NCBI RefSeq assembly: GCF_013131805.1
Contig: NZ_JABJRC010000003.1
Coordinates: 868,001 to 932,000, forward strand
DNA from: Kribbella sandramycini
GTDB lineage: Bacteria > Actinomycetota > Actinomycetes > Propionibacteriales > Kribbellaceae
Direction of reading: 5' to 3'
DNA: 64,000 bases
This document shows, in pieces, positions 40,204-49,467 of this stretch (the first letter of the stretch is position 1; every line of letters starts with the position of its first letter). The translations under genes were made by a program, and so were the position numbers. Under the pieces are notes generated by a model. The model saw only the letters and a list, made by a program, of their open reading frames with translations. It searched no databases and was not told where the DNA came from.

Positions 40204-41883
40204 ATGTCCCCTGAATCAGCTCGATTGAGCCGCCGGCTCCTGCTCGGCTCCGCCGCCGCGGCCCCCGCCGCAGGTCTGCTGACCGCCCCCGCCCACGCCG
40301 CCCCGACGACCAAATCCCGGCGCGACCTCTCCACCCAGCTGCTCGACGAATGGGCCGCCGCCCCCGGCGCGCACCCGCTCATCCCCGACATCTCGCACGC
40401 CGGTTATCGCGGCGGCGAGCGCCCCCGGCGTCCGCGCACGGTCGCCGATGTCGTCGACTTCGGCGCCCGCCCGAACAGCCCGAACGACGCCGCGGCCGCC
40501 TTCACCGCCGCCGTCCGGTACGCCGGTGAACGCGGTGGTGGCACCGTCGTCGTACCGGCCGGGACCTATCGACTCGACTCTCCGCTCTGGATCCACTGGT
40601 CGAACGTCGTCCTCAAAGGCGCCGGCCGCGGCCGCACGATCCTCCACTTCACGAAACCGCTGGAGGAGTCGTACCGCCCGAATCTCCAACCCAGCTTGCA
40701 AAGTCGCTGGTCATGGACGGGCGGCCAGATCTGGGTGATGCCCGCCGAGCGCAAGGCGCAGTCCGAGGCCGAGGACTACGCGACCTCCGAGGGCTGGCTG
40801 CTCGGCGAGACCCTCGCGGACGTCGGCGCCGCGTCCCGCGGCCAGCGCACCCTCCTGGTCAACACGACCGCGAACCTCAAAGCCGGCGACCTCGTCGTCC
40901 TGGAAACAGACAACCCCGCGGACGCCGGCGTCCTGCGTCACCTCGCCGGTGACATCCCCGGCCTGCCCAGCTACGACTGGCGAACCAGAGCACCGCAACT
41001 GACCACCGGCTCAGGCGGTCAGTACGTGCAGTACGCCAGCCTGCAGTGGCCGGTCCGGATCGAGGCGGTACTTGGTGAACGCCTCGTCCGGCTGGCCCAG
41101 CCGCTCCGCTACGACCTGCGGCCGAGTTGGCCGTCGCGACTACGAGAGATCGGCCCGACCGTGCACGACGTCGGCATCGAGTCGCTGACGATCCGCAACG
41201 AGCTGCGCCCGATGACGATCCACAACCGGCACCCAGGCGCGAACGGCCTGTGTTTCCAGGCCGTTCACGACTGCTGGGCGGACGACGTCCGCGTCGAGAA
41301 CTGCGATCTCGGCTTCGGGTTCACCACCACGAAGGCGATCACGCTGACCAACGTGGTCGTCGGCGGCCGCTCCGCGCACCACAGCTTCGCGTGCCGGATG
41401 CAGGCGCACGACAACCTGGTCGACGGATTCGAGATCGAGCCGTTCACCGTGGCGTTGCCGTCCGGTGCGTTGCACCACGGCCTCAACCTCGAAGGTCTCT
41501 CGGCCGGCAACGTGTGGCGGCGCGGCAAGATGGCCGAGGGCACCTTCGACACGCATCGCGCGATGCCGTTCGAGAATGCTCGGACCGACATCACTCTGGT
41601 GAACAACGGCCGAGTCGGTGGTTCAGCGGCGTCCGGACCGTTGTTCGGCGCGCGCATCGCGCACTGGAACGTCCGCATCACCTCTGGCAGCCCGTACGCC
41701 ATTCACCTGACCGACGTGGCGCCCCGCAGCATCACTGTCGGGCTGCAGGGCCTCACGTCCACGGCCAGCGGTCTGCCGCGCGACTTCCAGGGCGATCTCG
41801 AGAACGCGACCTACCTACCCGACGCCCGCCCCGCCGTACCGGATCTGTATGCCGCGCAGCGGCTCAGCTGCGGTGTGGCTTGA
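40204..41883 (+). CDS. Secreted right-handed beta-helix protein (pectate-lyase superfamily)
   Basis: The 559-residue protein has a Tat-type signal (LSRRLLLGSAAAAPAAGLL), then VVDFGARPNSPNDAAAAFTAAVRYAGERGGGTVVVPAGTYRL, the classic start of Pectate_lyase_3-type beta-helix domains, and many short strand-turn repeats with His/Asn-rich turns. It probably acts on or binds a polysaccharide. GGAG lies 8 nt before ATG 40204, which is preferred over ATG 40171. The 3' end overlaps the convergent TPR gene by 20 bp. Confidence 0.85.
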   Translation: MSPESARLSRRLLLGSAAAAPAAGLLTAPAHAAPTTKSRRDLSTQLLDEWAAAPGAHPLIPDISHAGYRGGERPRRPRTVADVVDFGARPNSPNDAAAAFTAAVRYAGERGGGTVVVPAGTYRLDSPLWIHWSNVVLKGAGRGRTILHFTKPLEESYRPNLQPSLQSRWSWTGGQIWVMPAERKAQSEAEDYATSEGWLLGETLADVGAASRGQRTLLVNTTANLKAGDLVVLETDNPADAGVLRHLAGDIPGLPSYDWRTRAPQLTTGSGGQYVQYASLQWPVRIEAVLGERLVRLAQPLRYDLRPSWPSRLREIGPTVHDVGIESLTIRNELRPMTIHNRHPGANGLCFQAVHDCWADDVRVENCDLGFGFTTTKAITLTNVVVGGRSAHHSFACRMQAHDNLVDGFEIEPFTVALPSGALHHGLNLEGLSAGNVWRRGKMAEGTFDTHRAMPFENARTDITLVNNGRVGGSAASGPLFGARIAHWNVRITSGSPYAIHLTDVAPRSITVGLQGLTSTASGLPRDFQGDLENATYLPDARPAVPDLYAAQRLSCGVA

Positions 41884-42208
41884 GCAACTCGTCGTCGCCG
41901 GTGAGCGCCGCTGCGATGCGGCGGTGCTTACCGGCTTCGTCCCGCCGGGACTGGCGTTCGAGAGTCCGCGCCAGCATCAGATGGGCGTAGTACTCGGTGG
42001 GCTCACGTTCCAGCACCTCTAGTAGGTGCTCTTCGGCCGGCTTCAACAGCGCCGCGTGGTAGTAGGCACGCGCCAGCAGTAGCCGGGTGCCGACGTCGTC
42101 CGGCGTCTCTTCGACGACCGGAAGGAGCGCACGGATCGCACCGCGGTAGTCGCGCTCCTCGAAGTACTGCTGACCGATGCCGTAGCTGAGTGCACGCATG
42201 TCCTCCAT
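41864..42208 (-). CDS. Tetratricopeptide-repeat protein
   Basis: The 114-residue protein consists of about two and a half TPR units: YGIGQQYFEERDYRGAIRALLPVVEETP, TRLLLARAYYHAALLKPAEEHLLEVLEREP and YAHLMLARTLERQSRRDEA. It is a small protein-binding scaffold. Start ATG 42208 has GAGGAG just before it; ATG 42199 has better spacing. It is divergent from the next gene. Confidence 0.78.
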   Translation of the reverse strand: MEDMRALSYGIGQQYFEERDYRGAIRALLPVVEETPDDVGTRLLLARAYYHAALLKPAEEHLLEVLEREPTEYYAHLMLARTLERQSRRDEAGKHRRIAAALTGDDELLKPHRS

Positions 42209-42290
42209 GCGCTCCTCAACACCAGCGACGCGCTTTGTATGCCCTATGTACCTGGTAGGCGCCACAGCGGTCGCCTACAGTGCTGGACCG

Positions 42291-42974
42291 ATGGCACATC
42301 CCGGAATGACCTCCAAGCGCCTGGCCGCCACCGCATTCGCGGTCAACCTCGTCGTCTGCGGGGCAGTAGGCGCCGGGCTGCTCGTACTGCGCGCGCCCGA
42401 CGACGCAGCAGCCAGCGAGCCCACCCCAACCGCCAGTACGCCGACGGCGAGTGAAACCCCGTCGACGAGGCCCTCGACAGAGCCGTCGTCCGAGCAGCCC
42501 ACTGTCTCGAAGCCGACCGCGCCGTCCACCACTCCGACCTCCACGGGTGCAATCGGCGTCTCAGGACCGGGCGGCATCGTCACCTCGATCCCGAAGGGCT
42601 GGCAGGGCAAGCCGCGCGCGAACGGCACCGACGCCCAGGCGAACGACCCAGCCGAGCCGACCAGCTTCCTCCGGTACGGCGGCTCCCCATCGCCCACCCG
42701 CCCGCTGCTCCAGGTGATGCAGCAGGCCGAGGCCGGTTTCCGCGGCAATTACCCCGGCTACAAGCTGATCGCGCTCCGCTCGCAGTCCTGGCGTCAGCAC
42801 GAGGCCGTGAACTGGGAGTTCGAGTTCGACACCGCGGACGGCCGCAAGCACGTCAACTCGATGTACTGGCGAGCCGGCCAGAACGACTATGTCATCTACG
42901 CCTCGTCCTTGGTCGCCAACTGGCCGAAGATGCAGGCCATCTACGCGACCGCCATCGACACCGCCTCCCCCTGA
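42291..42974 (+). CDS. Membrane-anchored or secreted hypothetical protein
   Basis: The 227-residue product has an N-terminal membrane helix (AATAFAVNLVVCGAVGAGLLVL, residues 9-30), a Thr/Pro/Ser-rich linker (about 35-80) and an extracellular globular domain with GPGGIVTSIPKGWQG and YWRAGQNDYVIYASS. The domain resembles the C-terminal part of actinobacterial kinase-associated surface proteins, but no family is certain. TACAGT lies 9 nt before the ATG and no ribosome site is seen. Confidence 0.7.
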   Translation: MAHPGMTSKRLAATAFAVNLVVCGAVGAGLLVLRAPDDAAASEPTPTASTPTASETPSTRPSTEPSSEQPTVSKPTAPSTTPTSTGAIGVSGPGGIVTSIPKGWQGKPRANGTDAQANDPAEPTSFLRYGGSPSPTRPLLQVMQQAEAGFRGNYPGYKLIALRSQSWRQHEAVNWEFEFDTADGRKHVNSMYWRAGQNDYVIYASSLVANWPKMQAIYATAIDTASP

Positions 42975-42996
42975 GTGGAGGAGGCGGCGCGCGGGA

Positions 42997-43872
42997 TCAG
43001 GCGGCGTCGAGCGCCGCGACCTGCTCCGGGGTGAGGGTGACGTCGACCGCGGAGTAGGAGTCGCGGATCGTCTCCGGCCGGCTGGAGCCCGGGATCGGGA
43101 TGACGACCGGCGACTTGTGCAGCATCCAGGCCAGCGTCAGCTTCTGCGGGCTGATGCCGAGCTCGCCGGCCAGCTGGTGGAAGGCCGGGTGCTTGTCGCC
43201 GAGGTCACCGGCGCTGGAGATCCCGCCGAGCGGGGACCAGGGCAGGAATGCGATCCCGAGCTCGTCGCAGAGCTCGAGCTCCGGCTCGCTGGAGCGGAAC
43301 TTCGGCGAGAACTGGTTCTGCACCGAAACCAGCCGGCCGCCGAGGATCTCGTTGGCGAGCTTGATCTGCTCCGGGTTCGCGTTCGAGATACCCGCCTGGC
43401 GGATCTTGCCCGCGTCGAGCAGGTCGCGAATCGCGCCGACCGAATCGGCGTACGGCGTCTTCGGGTCCGGCCGGTGGAACTGGTAGAGCCCGATCGCCTC
43501 CACGCCGAGCCGCTTCAGCGAACCCTCGACGGCCTGCTTCAGGTACGCCGGGGAGCCGTCCAGCGTCCAGCTGCCGTCACCGGGACGCAGGTGGCCGCCC
43601 TTGGTCGCGACGAGCACGTTCGACGTGTCGCCGCCGTACGACGCCAGCGCCTTCGCGATCAGGGTCTCGTTGTGACCGACGTCGGTCGCGGTCAGGTGGT
43701 AGGCGTCGGCGGTGTCGATCAGCGTGATTCCGGCGTCGAGCGCGGCGTGGATGGTCGCGATCGAGCGCGCCTCGTCCGGCCGCCCCTCGATCGACATCGG
43801 CATCCCGCCGAGGCCGATCGAGCTGACGGCGAGCTCGCCGATCGTCCGGGTGTGGTTGTTCTGAGTGGCCAT
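42997..43872 (-). CDS. Aldo/keto reductase
   Basis: The 291-residue TIM-barrel enzyme has the tetrad Asp in ITLIDTADAY (about 53), Tyr in TADAYHLT, Lys in VATKGGHLR and His in LYQFHRPDP, then FLPWSPLGG and a C-terminal IPIPGSSRPETIRDSYSAVDVTLTPEQVAALD for NADPH binding. It probably reduces a sugar or aldehyde. ATG 43872 follows TTGGAGGGT, so the earlier ATG at 43902 is not used. Confidence 0.92.
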   Translation of the reverse strand: MATQNNHTRTIGELAVSSIGLGGMPMSIEGRPDEARSIATIHAALDAGITLIDTADAYHLTATDVGHNETLIAKALASYGGDTSNVLVATKGGHLRPGDGSWTLDGSPAYLKQAVEGSLKRLGVEAIGLYQFHRPDPKTPYADSVGAIRDLLDAGKIRQAGISNANPEQIKLANEILGGRLVSVQNQFSPKFRSSEPELELCDELGIAFLPWSPLGGISSAGDLGDKHPAFHQLAGELGISPQKLTLAWMLHKSPVVIPIPGSSRPETIRDSYSAVDVTLTPEQVAALDAA

Positions 43873-43948
43873 ACCCTCCAAGTTCCCGCACCGAATCCCC
43901 AAACTCCAACAGGAATATCAGAACGGATTCACCACCCGGAGCGATCAA

Positions 43949-45529
43949 TCAGGCGCTGTGGACGTGCGGGTTCCGATCCTCGACGACGTACGTCGCCCGC
44001 GTGCTGATCGGGGCGCCGGGCGTCTGGACGTACGGCAGCACCCGGAAGTCGGAGCGCCACTGCCGCTGGTCGACGGTCACCCGGACGTAGCCGCGCTGTG
44101 CGTTGAAGAACTTCAGGTGCTCGTTCGCGGCCAGGAACTGCTTGCCCTGCTCGGTCATGTCGGCGCCGTTGCCGCCGCTGGTGATCGACGTCCCGACGAA
44201 CTCGGTGCCGACCGCCTTCGACTTCTCGTCGGCGTAGTCGGGTTTGAGCTCGAGCGCGTAGTTCTGGTGCCGGTCGCCGGTGATCACGACCAGGTTCCGG
44301 ACGCCGCTGTCCCGCGCGGCCCCGAGCACCTTGTTGCGCTCGGCAACATAACCGTCCCAGGGGTCGGTCCAGACGTGCGTCTCCGGGCCGGCCGCCCAGT
44401 CGGTCTGGCCCATCGGGGTCTGGTTGCCGATCACCTGCCAGCGCGCGGGCGACCTGCGGAACCCGTCCAGCAGCCAGGCGCGCTGCTTACCGCCGAGCAT
44501 CGTGTTGTCGGGGTCGAAACGGTCGCCGCAGTCCGAGGTGTCGGTGTCACCGCAAACCTGGTCGGAGCGGTACTGGCGGGTGTCCAGGATGGTGAAGTCG
44601 GCCAACCGCCCGTACGGGAGACGGCGGTGGTAGCGGATGTCGGGGCCGGCCGGCATCTGCTCGTGCCGCAGCGGCATGTTCTCGTAGAGCGCCTGGAAGG
44701 CCTGCGCGCGGCGGGCACGGAAGACCGCGCGGTCCTGGTCCGGCTCGGTGTCGATCTGGGAGATGTCCCCGGCCCAGTTGTTCTCCACCTCGTGGTCGTC
44801 GAAGGTGTGGATCCACGGGTGCGCGGCGTGCGCGGCCTGCAGCGGCGCCTCGGTCTTGTAGAGCGCGTACTGCAGCCGGTACCGCGCGAGGTCGAACGTC
44901 TCGGTGTGGAAGCGCGGGTCCGTCGTGACGCCGCGTTTGTTGGTCTTCACGCCGGACTCGTACAGGTAGTCGCCGAGGTGGACGACGAGGTCGAGGTCCT
45001 CCTGCGCCATGTGGTCGTACGCCGTGAAGTACCCGTCCTGCCAGGCGTTGCAGGACGCGAACGCGAACCGCAGCTCCCGCGGGCTGGCGAACGGATGCGG
45101 CGTCGTCCGCGTCCGGCCGGTCGGCGAGACCTGGTGGCCGGTGCGGAAGCGGTAGTAGTAGACGTGGTCGGGCAGCAGCCCGTGGATCTCCGGGTGCACC
45201 GAGTGCCCGAGCTCGGGCGTCGCGACCACGCTGCCGCGACGGACGACGTACCGGAACCGCTCGTCGAGCGCGACCTCGTATTCGACGCGGACCGGGCGAG
45301 CGGGCATCCCGCCCTTGCCGTCGACGGCGTACGGGTCGGTCGCCAGCCGGGTCCACAGGACGACGCTGCTGTACTGCGGATCGCCCGAGGCGACCCCGAG
45401 GGTGAACGGATTACCCGCGGACGTCGGGGCGGCGTACGTGGTCGAGGCGTCCCAGGCGCCCGTGCCGAGCAGCACGGCGGCCGAGCCCGCACCACCCACG
45501 GCGAGGAACCTACGGCGGGAGACGGTCAT
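43949..45529 (-). CDS. phoD: Alkaline phosphatase D (PhoD) family protein
   Basis: The 526-residue protein has a Tat signal (SRRRFLAVGGAGSAAVLLG) and PhoD motifs: FASCNAWQDG, HLGDYLYESG with metal Asp, FDDHEVENNW, and the late VVITGDRHQNY. PhoD enzymes release phosphate from monoesters and diesters outside the cell using Fe3+/Ca2+. CAGGAGG lies 8 nt before the ATG. I looked for a Pho box upstream but found no clear direct repeat. The gene is a single-gene unit. Confidence 0.93.
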   Translation of the reverse strand: MTVSRRRFLAVGGAGSAAVLLGTGAWDASTTYAAPTSAGNPFTLGVASGDPQYSSVVLWTRLATDPYAVDGKGGMPARPVRVEYEVALDERFRYVVRRGSVVATPELGHSVHPEIHGLLPDHVYYYRFRTGHQVSPTGRTRTTPHPFASPRELRFAFASCNAWQDGYFTAYDHMAQEDLDLVVHLGDYLYESGVKTNKRGVTTDPRFHTETFDLARYRLQYALYKTEAPLQAAHAAHPWIHTFDDHEVENNWAGDISQIDTEPDQDRAVFRARRAQAFQALYENMPLRHEQMPAGPDIRYHRRLPYGRLADFTILDTRQYRSDQVCGDTDTSDCGDRFDPDNTMLGGKQRAWLLDGFRRSPARWQVIGNQTPMGQTDWAAGPETHVWTDPWDGYVAERNKVLGAARDSGVRNLVVITGDRHQNYALELKPDYADEKSKAVGTEFVGTSITSGGNGADMTEQGKQFLAANEHLKFFNAQRGYVRVTVDQRQWRSDFRVLPYVQTPGAPISTRATYVVEDRNPHVHSA

Positions 45530-45643
45530 GAAAGTTACCTCCTGGACGAGGCGGATTCAGGTAGGAAAGCGCCCAGCCAGTCTTCTGTCGCCGGGTGTCG
45601 AAGCCCTGACCGCCAGATGAACTCGCTGGTGCAGGATGACCGC

Positions 45644-46123
45644 ATGACCGACGACCGCGTCCGCCGTGCCCGCCCCGAAGACGTCCCCGCGATCGTGGAG
45701 CTCGTCCACGCCCTCGCCGACTACGAACGCGCCCCCGACGAGTGCCACCTCACCGCCGACCAACTCCACACCGCCCTCTTCGGCCCCGCCCCCGCCGTCT
45801 TCGCCCACATAGCCCTCCACGACGACGAGATCGCCGGCTGCGCCATCTGGTTCCTCAGCTACTCCACCTGGCGCGGCGTCCACGGCATCTACCTGGAAGA
45901 TCTCTTCGTCCGCCCCACCGCCCGCGGCACCGGCCTCGGCAAAGCCCTCCTCACCGCCCTCGCCCAAGAATGCGTCCGCAACAACTACGAACGCCTCGAA
46001 TGGTCCGTCCTCAACTGGAACACCCCCGCCATCGACTTCTACGAATCCCTCAACGCCAACCCCCAATCCGAATGGACCGTCTACCGCCTCACCGACGAAC
46101 CCCTTACCGCACTGGGTTCCTGA
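45644..46123 (+). CDS. GNAT acetyltransferase (diamine-acetyltransferase-like)
   Basis: The 159-residue product has VRRARPEDVPAIVELVHALADYERAPD, the acetyl-CoA motif YLEDLFVRPTARGTGLGKALLTALA and RLEWSVLNWNTPAIDFYESLNA, the SAT1/PaiA-like order. It is likely a small-molecule N-acetyltransferase. CAGGAT lies 6 nt before ATG 45644. The 3' half uses C-ending codons almost exclusively. Its end overlaps the convergent hypothetical gene by 20 bp. Confidence 0.88.
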   Translation: MTDDRVRRARPEDVPAIVELVHALADYERAPDECHLTADQLHTALFGPAPAVFAHIALHDDEIAGCAIWFLSYSTWRGVHGIYLEDLFVRPTARGTGLGKALLTALAQECVRNNYERLEWSVLNWNTPAIDFYESLNANPQSEWTVYRLTDEPLTALGS

Positions 46124-47168
46124 GCTGCGGGAACGATGTTCGGAGCCGAGCGACGACCTCAGGGCCGCTCGCGCCGACTGCGAGCCACAGCGTCGCGATG
46201 GCGGCGCGCAGCGGCTCCTCGTCGTACGTCGCGGTCAACGTAAGCAGCGCCTGGATCGGTGCCGGGCGACTCGCATCCCAGTCACCGCTGTGCATGATCG
46301 CGAAGCTGCCGTCGAACGTGCCGGCCGGCGGGCGCAACAGCTCGGAGAAGTCGACGCCCTGGTCCATTCGGTCGAGCGCATCGGCAATCCAGTCGATCTG
46401 GTCGAGACCGGCGGCCGCGCAGGCTTGCCGGGCGGACCAGCGGGCGACAGCGGTGAGGGTTTCGGCATCCGAAGCGTCGAGCTCGTCGAGCAGCTCACGG
46501 TCGAGCCGGGCCAGACGCGAGGCCTGCTGCACCTGCTGAACCCGCTCGCTCGGGAGCCGGCCACCCCAGGACTCCAGCCGCTCCGCCGCCCACAGTTCGG
46601 CCTGGTCCGCGGCCCGCTTCGCCTCCGCGGCCGCGACTTGTTCAGGCGTCAACGGCGGGGGCAGCGCCTGCGCCGTTCGGTGCCAGTATGCCGCGAGCTC
46701 GCTGGTCCTCTTGACGATCCGATCCGGCGCCGCCGGCGCGGGCCAGAACTGTAGGACGTATCGATCCACCGGTGGCTCGTCGTCCATCGGCGGGTCGGAG
46801 TCGTGCGCGGCGTCCATCCCCGAACCGCAGTACCGAACTCGGTACGTCGTCTCCGCGAGCGCCAGCGGCCAGCGCCCTTCACCACCCCACGACACCAGCG
46901 CCGCCTCCCCGCCAGGCTGGTACGACGCCTCGACGATCTCCTCCCACGACTCGTCGATCACCGGCTCCTCGTCGTACGCCTCGACCGCGAAGCCGACATC
47001 ACCCGTGTGCATCCCGGTGATCAGGAACAACGTGCCGGCGGATGCTGCGCCGCACAATCCGTTGCGCTGCCCCCGAAAGCAGTCGTCCACGTCGTAATCG
47101 GCCTGTGCGCTCTCCACGTAGATCTGGCCGTACGAAACCGGAGCTTGCCCACTCATCAAAGTCCGCAT
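46104..47168 (-). CDS. Conserved hypothetical protein, 354 aa
   Basis: The N-terminal half (SYGQIYVESAQADYDVDDCFRGQRNGLCG, then LFLITGMHTGDVGFAVEAYDEEP) looks like a compact beta domain, and the C-terminal half is mostly helical (RVQQVQQASRLARLDRELLDELDASDAETLTAVARWSARQACAAAG). No signal peptide, membrane helix or catalytic motif. AGAGGG 6 nt before ATG 47168 supports the start. Not recognised as a characterised family. Confidence 0.7.
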   Translation of the reverse strand: MRTLMSGQAPVSYGQIYVESAQADYDVDDCFRGQRNGLCGAASAGTLFLITGMHTGDVGFAVEAYDEEPVIDESWEEIVEASYQPGGEAALVSWGGEGRWPLALAETTYRVRYCGSGMDAAHDSDPPMDDEPPVDRYVLQFWPAPAAPDRIVKRTSELAAYWHRTAQALPPPLTPEQVAAAEAKRAADQAELWAAERLESWGGRLPSERVQQVQQASRLARLDRELLDELDASDAETLTAVARWSARQACAAAGLDQIDWIADALDRMDQGVDFSELLRPPAGTFDGSFAIMHSGDWDASRPAPIQALLTLTATYDEEPLRAAIATLWLAVGASGPEVVARLRTSFPQLRNPVR

Positions 47169-47218
47169 GAAACCCTCTCAACTCGTGGTCGAGATCCAAG
47201 CAGAGGGCGCCGACAAAC

Positions 47219-48652
47219 TCAGGTGCGGTGGGTTTTGGTGGCGTACATGGCTTGGTCGGCGGTGTGGAGGAGGGTGTCGAGGTCGGGGGAGGTGGGGGTG
47301 ATGGGGGTGGTGCCGATGGCGGTGGTGACGGCGATGGTGATGCCGTCGAGGGGGCGGTTGACGGCGGTGGTGAGGCGGGTGATGAGGGTGGTGAGGGCTT
47401 CGGGGGTGATGTCCTCGGCGAGGATGGCGAACTCGTCGCCGCCGAGGCGGGCCACGGTGTCGCCGTGCCGGACGGCGTTCGAGAGGCGGGTGGCGATCTC
47501 GCGGAGGGCGCGGTCGCCGGCCTCGTGGCCGTAGCTGTCGTTGACGAGTTTGAAGTGGTTGAGGTCGCAGAAGAGCAGGGCGCCGGGGCGGCCGGAGGCG
47601 CGGGTGCGCTCCAGGACGAGGTCGAAGCGGTGCTGGAGCAGGCGGCGGTTCGGGAGGCCGGTGAGCGGGTCGTGCGCGGCGTGGTGGCGGAGCTCGCGTT
47701 CGGCGTCCTTGCGGGCGGTCACGTCGTCGATCTGGACGAGCAGGATGCGGCCCGGGTCGCGGCCGACGAGCGCCGCCGTACCGCCCAGCCAGATCTCGTT
47801 GCCGCTGGGCTGGGTGAAGATGCGCTCGAACCGGTACGGCGTCTTGCTGTGCGCCAGCCGGGCCAGCTCGTGCCGGGTCTGCTCGGGCTCCTCATCGCGC
47901 AGGAACTCGCCCGCGAAGGCGCCCACGAGCTGCTCCGCGGCGTACCCGGTGATCTGGCAGAAGGAATCGTTGACCTGCAGGATCCGGCCGGACTCCGGCC
48001 CGTCCAGCGCGACCGTCGCCATCCCGTTCCCGGCGCCTTCGAAGACCATCCGGAACGTGGTCTCGCTCGCCTCCAGCAGCGCCTTCTCGGCGAGCAACTG
48101 GTCGGTCAGCCGGGCCTTGTCGATCGCCAGCCCGGCCTGCGTCGCGAAGATCTCCAGCAGCTCGCGGTGAATCGGCCCCGGCCGCCGCTGATCCTCCGGC
48201 AGGTCGACCGAAAGCATCCCGACCAGCTCGCGATCGGGCGAGTAGAGCGGGGCGAACAAGGCGTCCAGCGGGTGCCACGCGTCCGGATCGTCGGAGACCG
48301 GTACGTCGGGCACCCACCCGACCACCTCACCCTCACCGAGCCGCTCGTGCGGGACGAAGCGCAGCCCGCCCCAGACGTCGGCGATCGCGAACTCGGCGTC
48401 GAAGATGTCCGCGGCGCTGATCGTGCCGAGCAGGGCTTCGCGGGCCTCCGGCGAGCCGGAGACCGCGATCACCTCGAACTTCCCGTCCGGCTGCCGCAGG
48501 TTCAGCACCGCGATCCCGAAGCCGAGCCCGTCGACCACGCCGTCCACGACGGCCTGCAGCGTCTCGGCCAGGCTGCGCCCGGCGCCCATCCGCGCGCTCA
48601 CCTCGTACAACCGCCGTACTGCGGTCAGCTGTACCGTCGGCTCGTTCTGCAC
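47219..48652 (-). CDS. GAF-PAS-GGDEF diguanylate cyclase
   Basis: The 477-residue signalling protein has a GAF domain (about 8-150), a PAS domain (about 168-290; TTFRMVFEGAGNGMATVAL, FCQITGYAAEQLVG) and a GGDEF domain (about 300-470) with HDPLTGLPNRR, FCDLNHFKLVNDSYGHEAGD and the intact active-site RLGGDEFAIL. It should make cyclic di-GMP; no EAL domain is present. GTG 48652 is preferred: TATCCT lies 6 nt upstream, a leaderless signal. No membrane helix, so it senses an internal cue. Confidence 0.9.
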   Translation of the reverse strand: MQNEPTVQLTAVRRLYEVSARMGAGRSLAETLQAVVDGVVDGLGFGIAVLNLRQPDGKFEVIAVSGSPEAREALLGTISAADIFDAEFAIADVWGGLRFVPHERLGEGEVVGWVPDVPVSDDPDAWHPLDALFAPLYSPDRELVGMLSVDLPEDQRRPGPIHRELLEIFATQAGLAIDKARLTDQLLAEKALLEASETTFRMVFEGAGNGMATVALDGPESGRILQVNDSFCQITGYAAEQLVGAFAGEFLRDEEPEQTRHELARLAHSKTPYRFERIFTQPSGNEIWLGGTAALVGRDPGRILLVQIDDVTARKDAERELRHHAAHDPLTGLPNRRLLQHRFDLVLERTRASGRPGALLFCDLNHFKLVNDSYGHEAGDRALREIATRLSNAVRHGDTVARLGGDEFAILAEDITPEALTTLITRLTTAVNRPLDGITIAVTTAIGTTPITPTSPDLDTLLHTADQAMYATKTHRT

Positions 48653-48708
48653 CACTCGAGGATAGGCCGAACTCACCAACCGTGAGCAGCTGTATCCACA
48701 GGGCAGTG

Positions 48709-49449
48709 CTAAATCTCGGTCAGACCTCGGTAGCTGCGCTCGGCCGAGGCCCACGAATCGGTCGGCTTGTCGTGCTCGACGAGGTACTGCTCGACGCCGC
48801 CCGACTCCGCGTGCGCGAACATCGCCGCGAAGTCGAGTTTGCCGGCGCCGACGTCCTCCCAGGAGCCGTCCGCAGCCATGTCCTTCACGTGCAGCGCGGG
48901 GAAGCGGCCCGGGTGGTCCTGGAACAGCTTGGCCGGGTCGTGGCCGCCGTCGACCGCCCAGTACAGGTCCAGCTCGAAGCCGAGCAGCTCCGGGTCGACG
49001 TCCAGGAGGACGTCGTACAGGACCGTGCCGTCCTCCTCGGCGAAGTCGAAGCCGTGGTTGTGGAAGAGCAGTTTCAGCCCGGCGTCCCGCGCGGCCTTGC
49101 CGGCCTCGGTGAACGCGGCCGCCGCCTGCTTGAACCCGGCCAGGTTGCGCTGCGCCTCCGGGATCGAGGGGACGACGATCCACTGCGCGCCCAGGGTGCG
49201 GACGTCGTCCAGCGCCGTCGACCAGTCGTCGGCCATCCGCGCGTAGCCGACGTGTTCGAGCACGATCCGCAGCCCGGCGTCGTCCGCGAATCCACGGATC
49301 TCCGCCGCGCTGTGGTCGAACCGGCCGCTCACGCCGACCGTGCGGTAGCCGATATCGGCCAGCCGCTTCAACGTCCCTGGATAGTCCTCGGCCAACACGT
49401 CCCGCATGGTGTAAAGGTGCATACCGATACCGTCGGCGGGGATGGTCAT
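48709..49449 (-). CDS. Sugar phosphate isomerase/epimerase (TIM barrel)
   Basis: The 246-residue AP-endonuclease-2-fold protein has MHLYTMRDVLAEDYPGTLKRLADIGY, LLFHNHGFDF, GFELDLYWAVDGGHD and ALHVKDM, with the Glu/Asp/His metal ligands in the expected strands. It probably isomerises or epimerises a keto-sugar. It is the last gene of a four-gene operon behind a LacI-type operator. Confidence 0.85.
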   Translation of the reverse strand: MTIPADGIGMHLYTMRDVLAEDYPGTLKRLADIGYRTVGVSGRFDHSAAEIRGFADDAGLRIVLEHVGYARMADDWSTALDDVRTLGAQWIVVPSIPEAQRNLAGFKQAAAAFTEAGKAARDAGLKLLFHNHGFDFAEEDGTVLYDVLLDVDPELLGFELDLYWAVDGGHDPAKLFQDHPGRFPALHVKDMAADGSWEDVGAGKLDFAAMFAHAESGGVEQYLVEHDKPTDSWASAERSYRGLTEI

Positions 49450-49467
49450 AACTTCGGCTCCTCAGGG

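Noticed and set aside
45530..45610. Pho box upstream of phoD
   Set aside because: No pair of 11-bp direct repeats of the actinobacterial PhoP type could be seen.
43865..46123. 752-codon plus-strand open frame across the aldo/keto reductase and phoD genes
   Set aside because: Antisense to phoD for most of its length, low-complexity Val/Arg/Asp product; only its end (from 45644) is the real GNAT gene.
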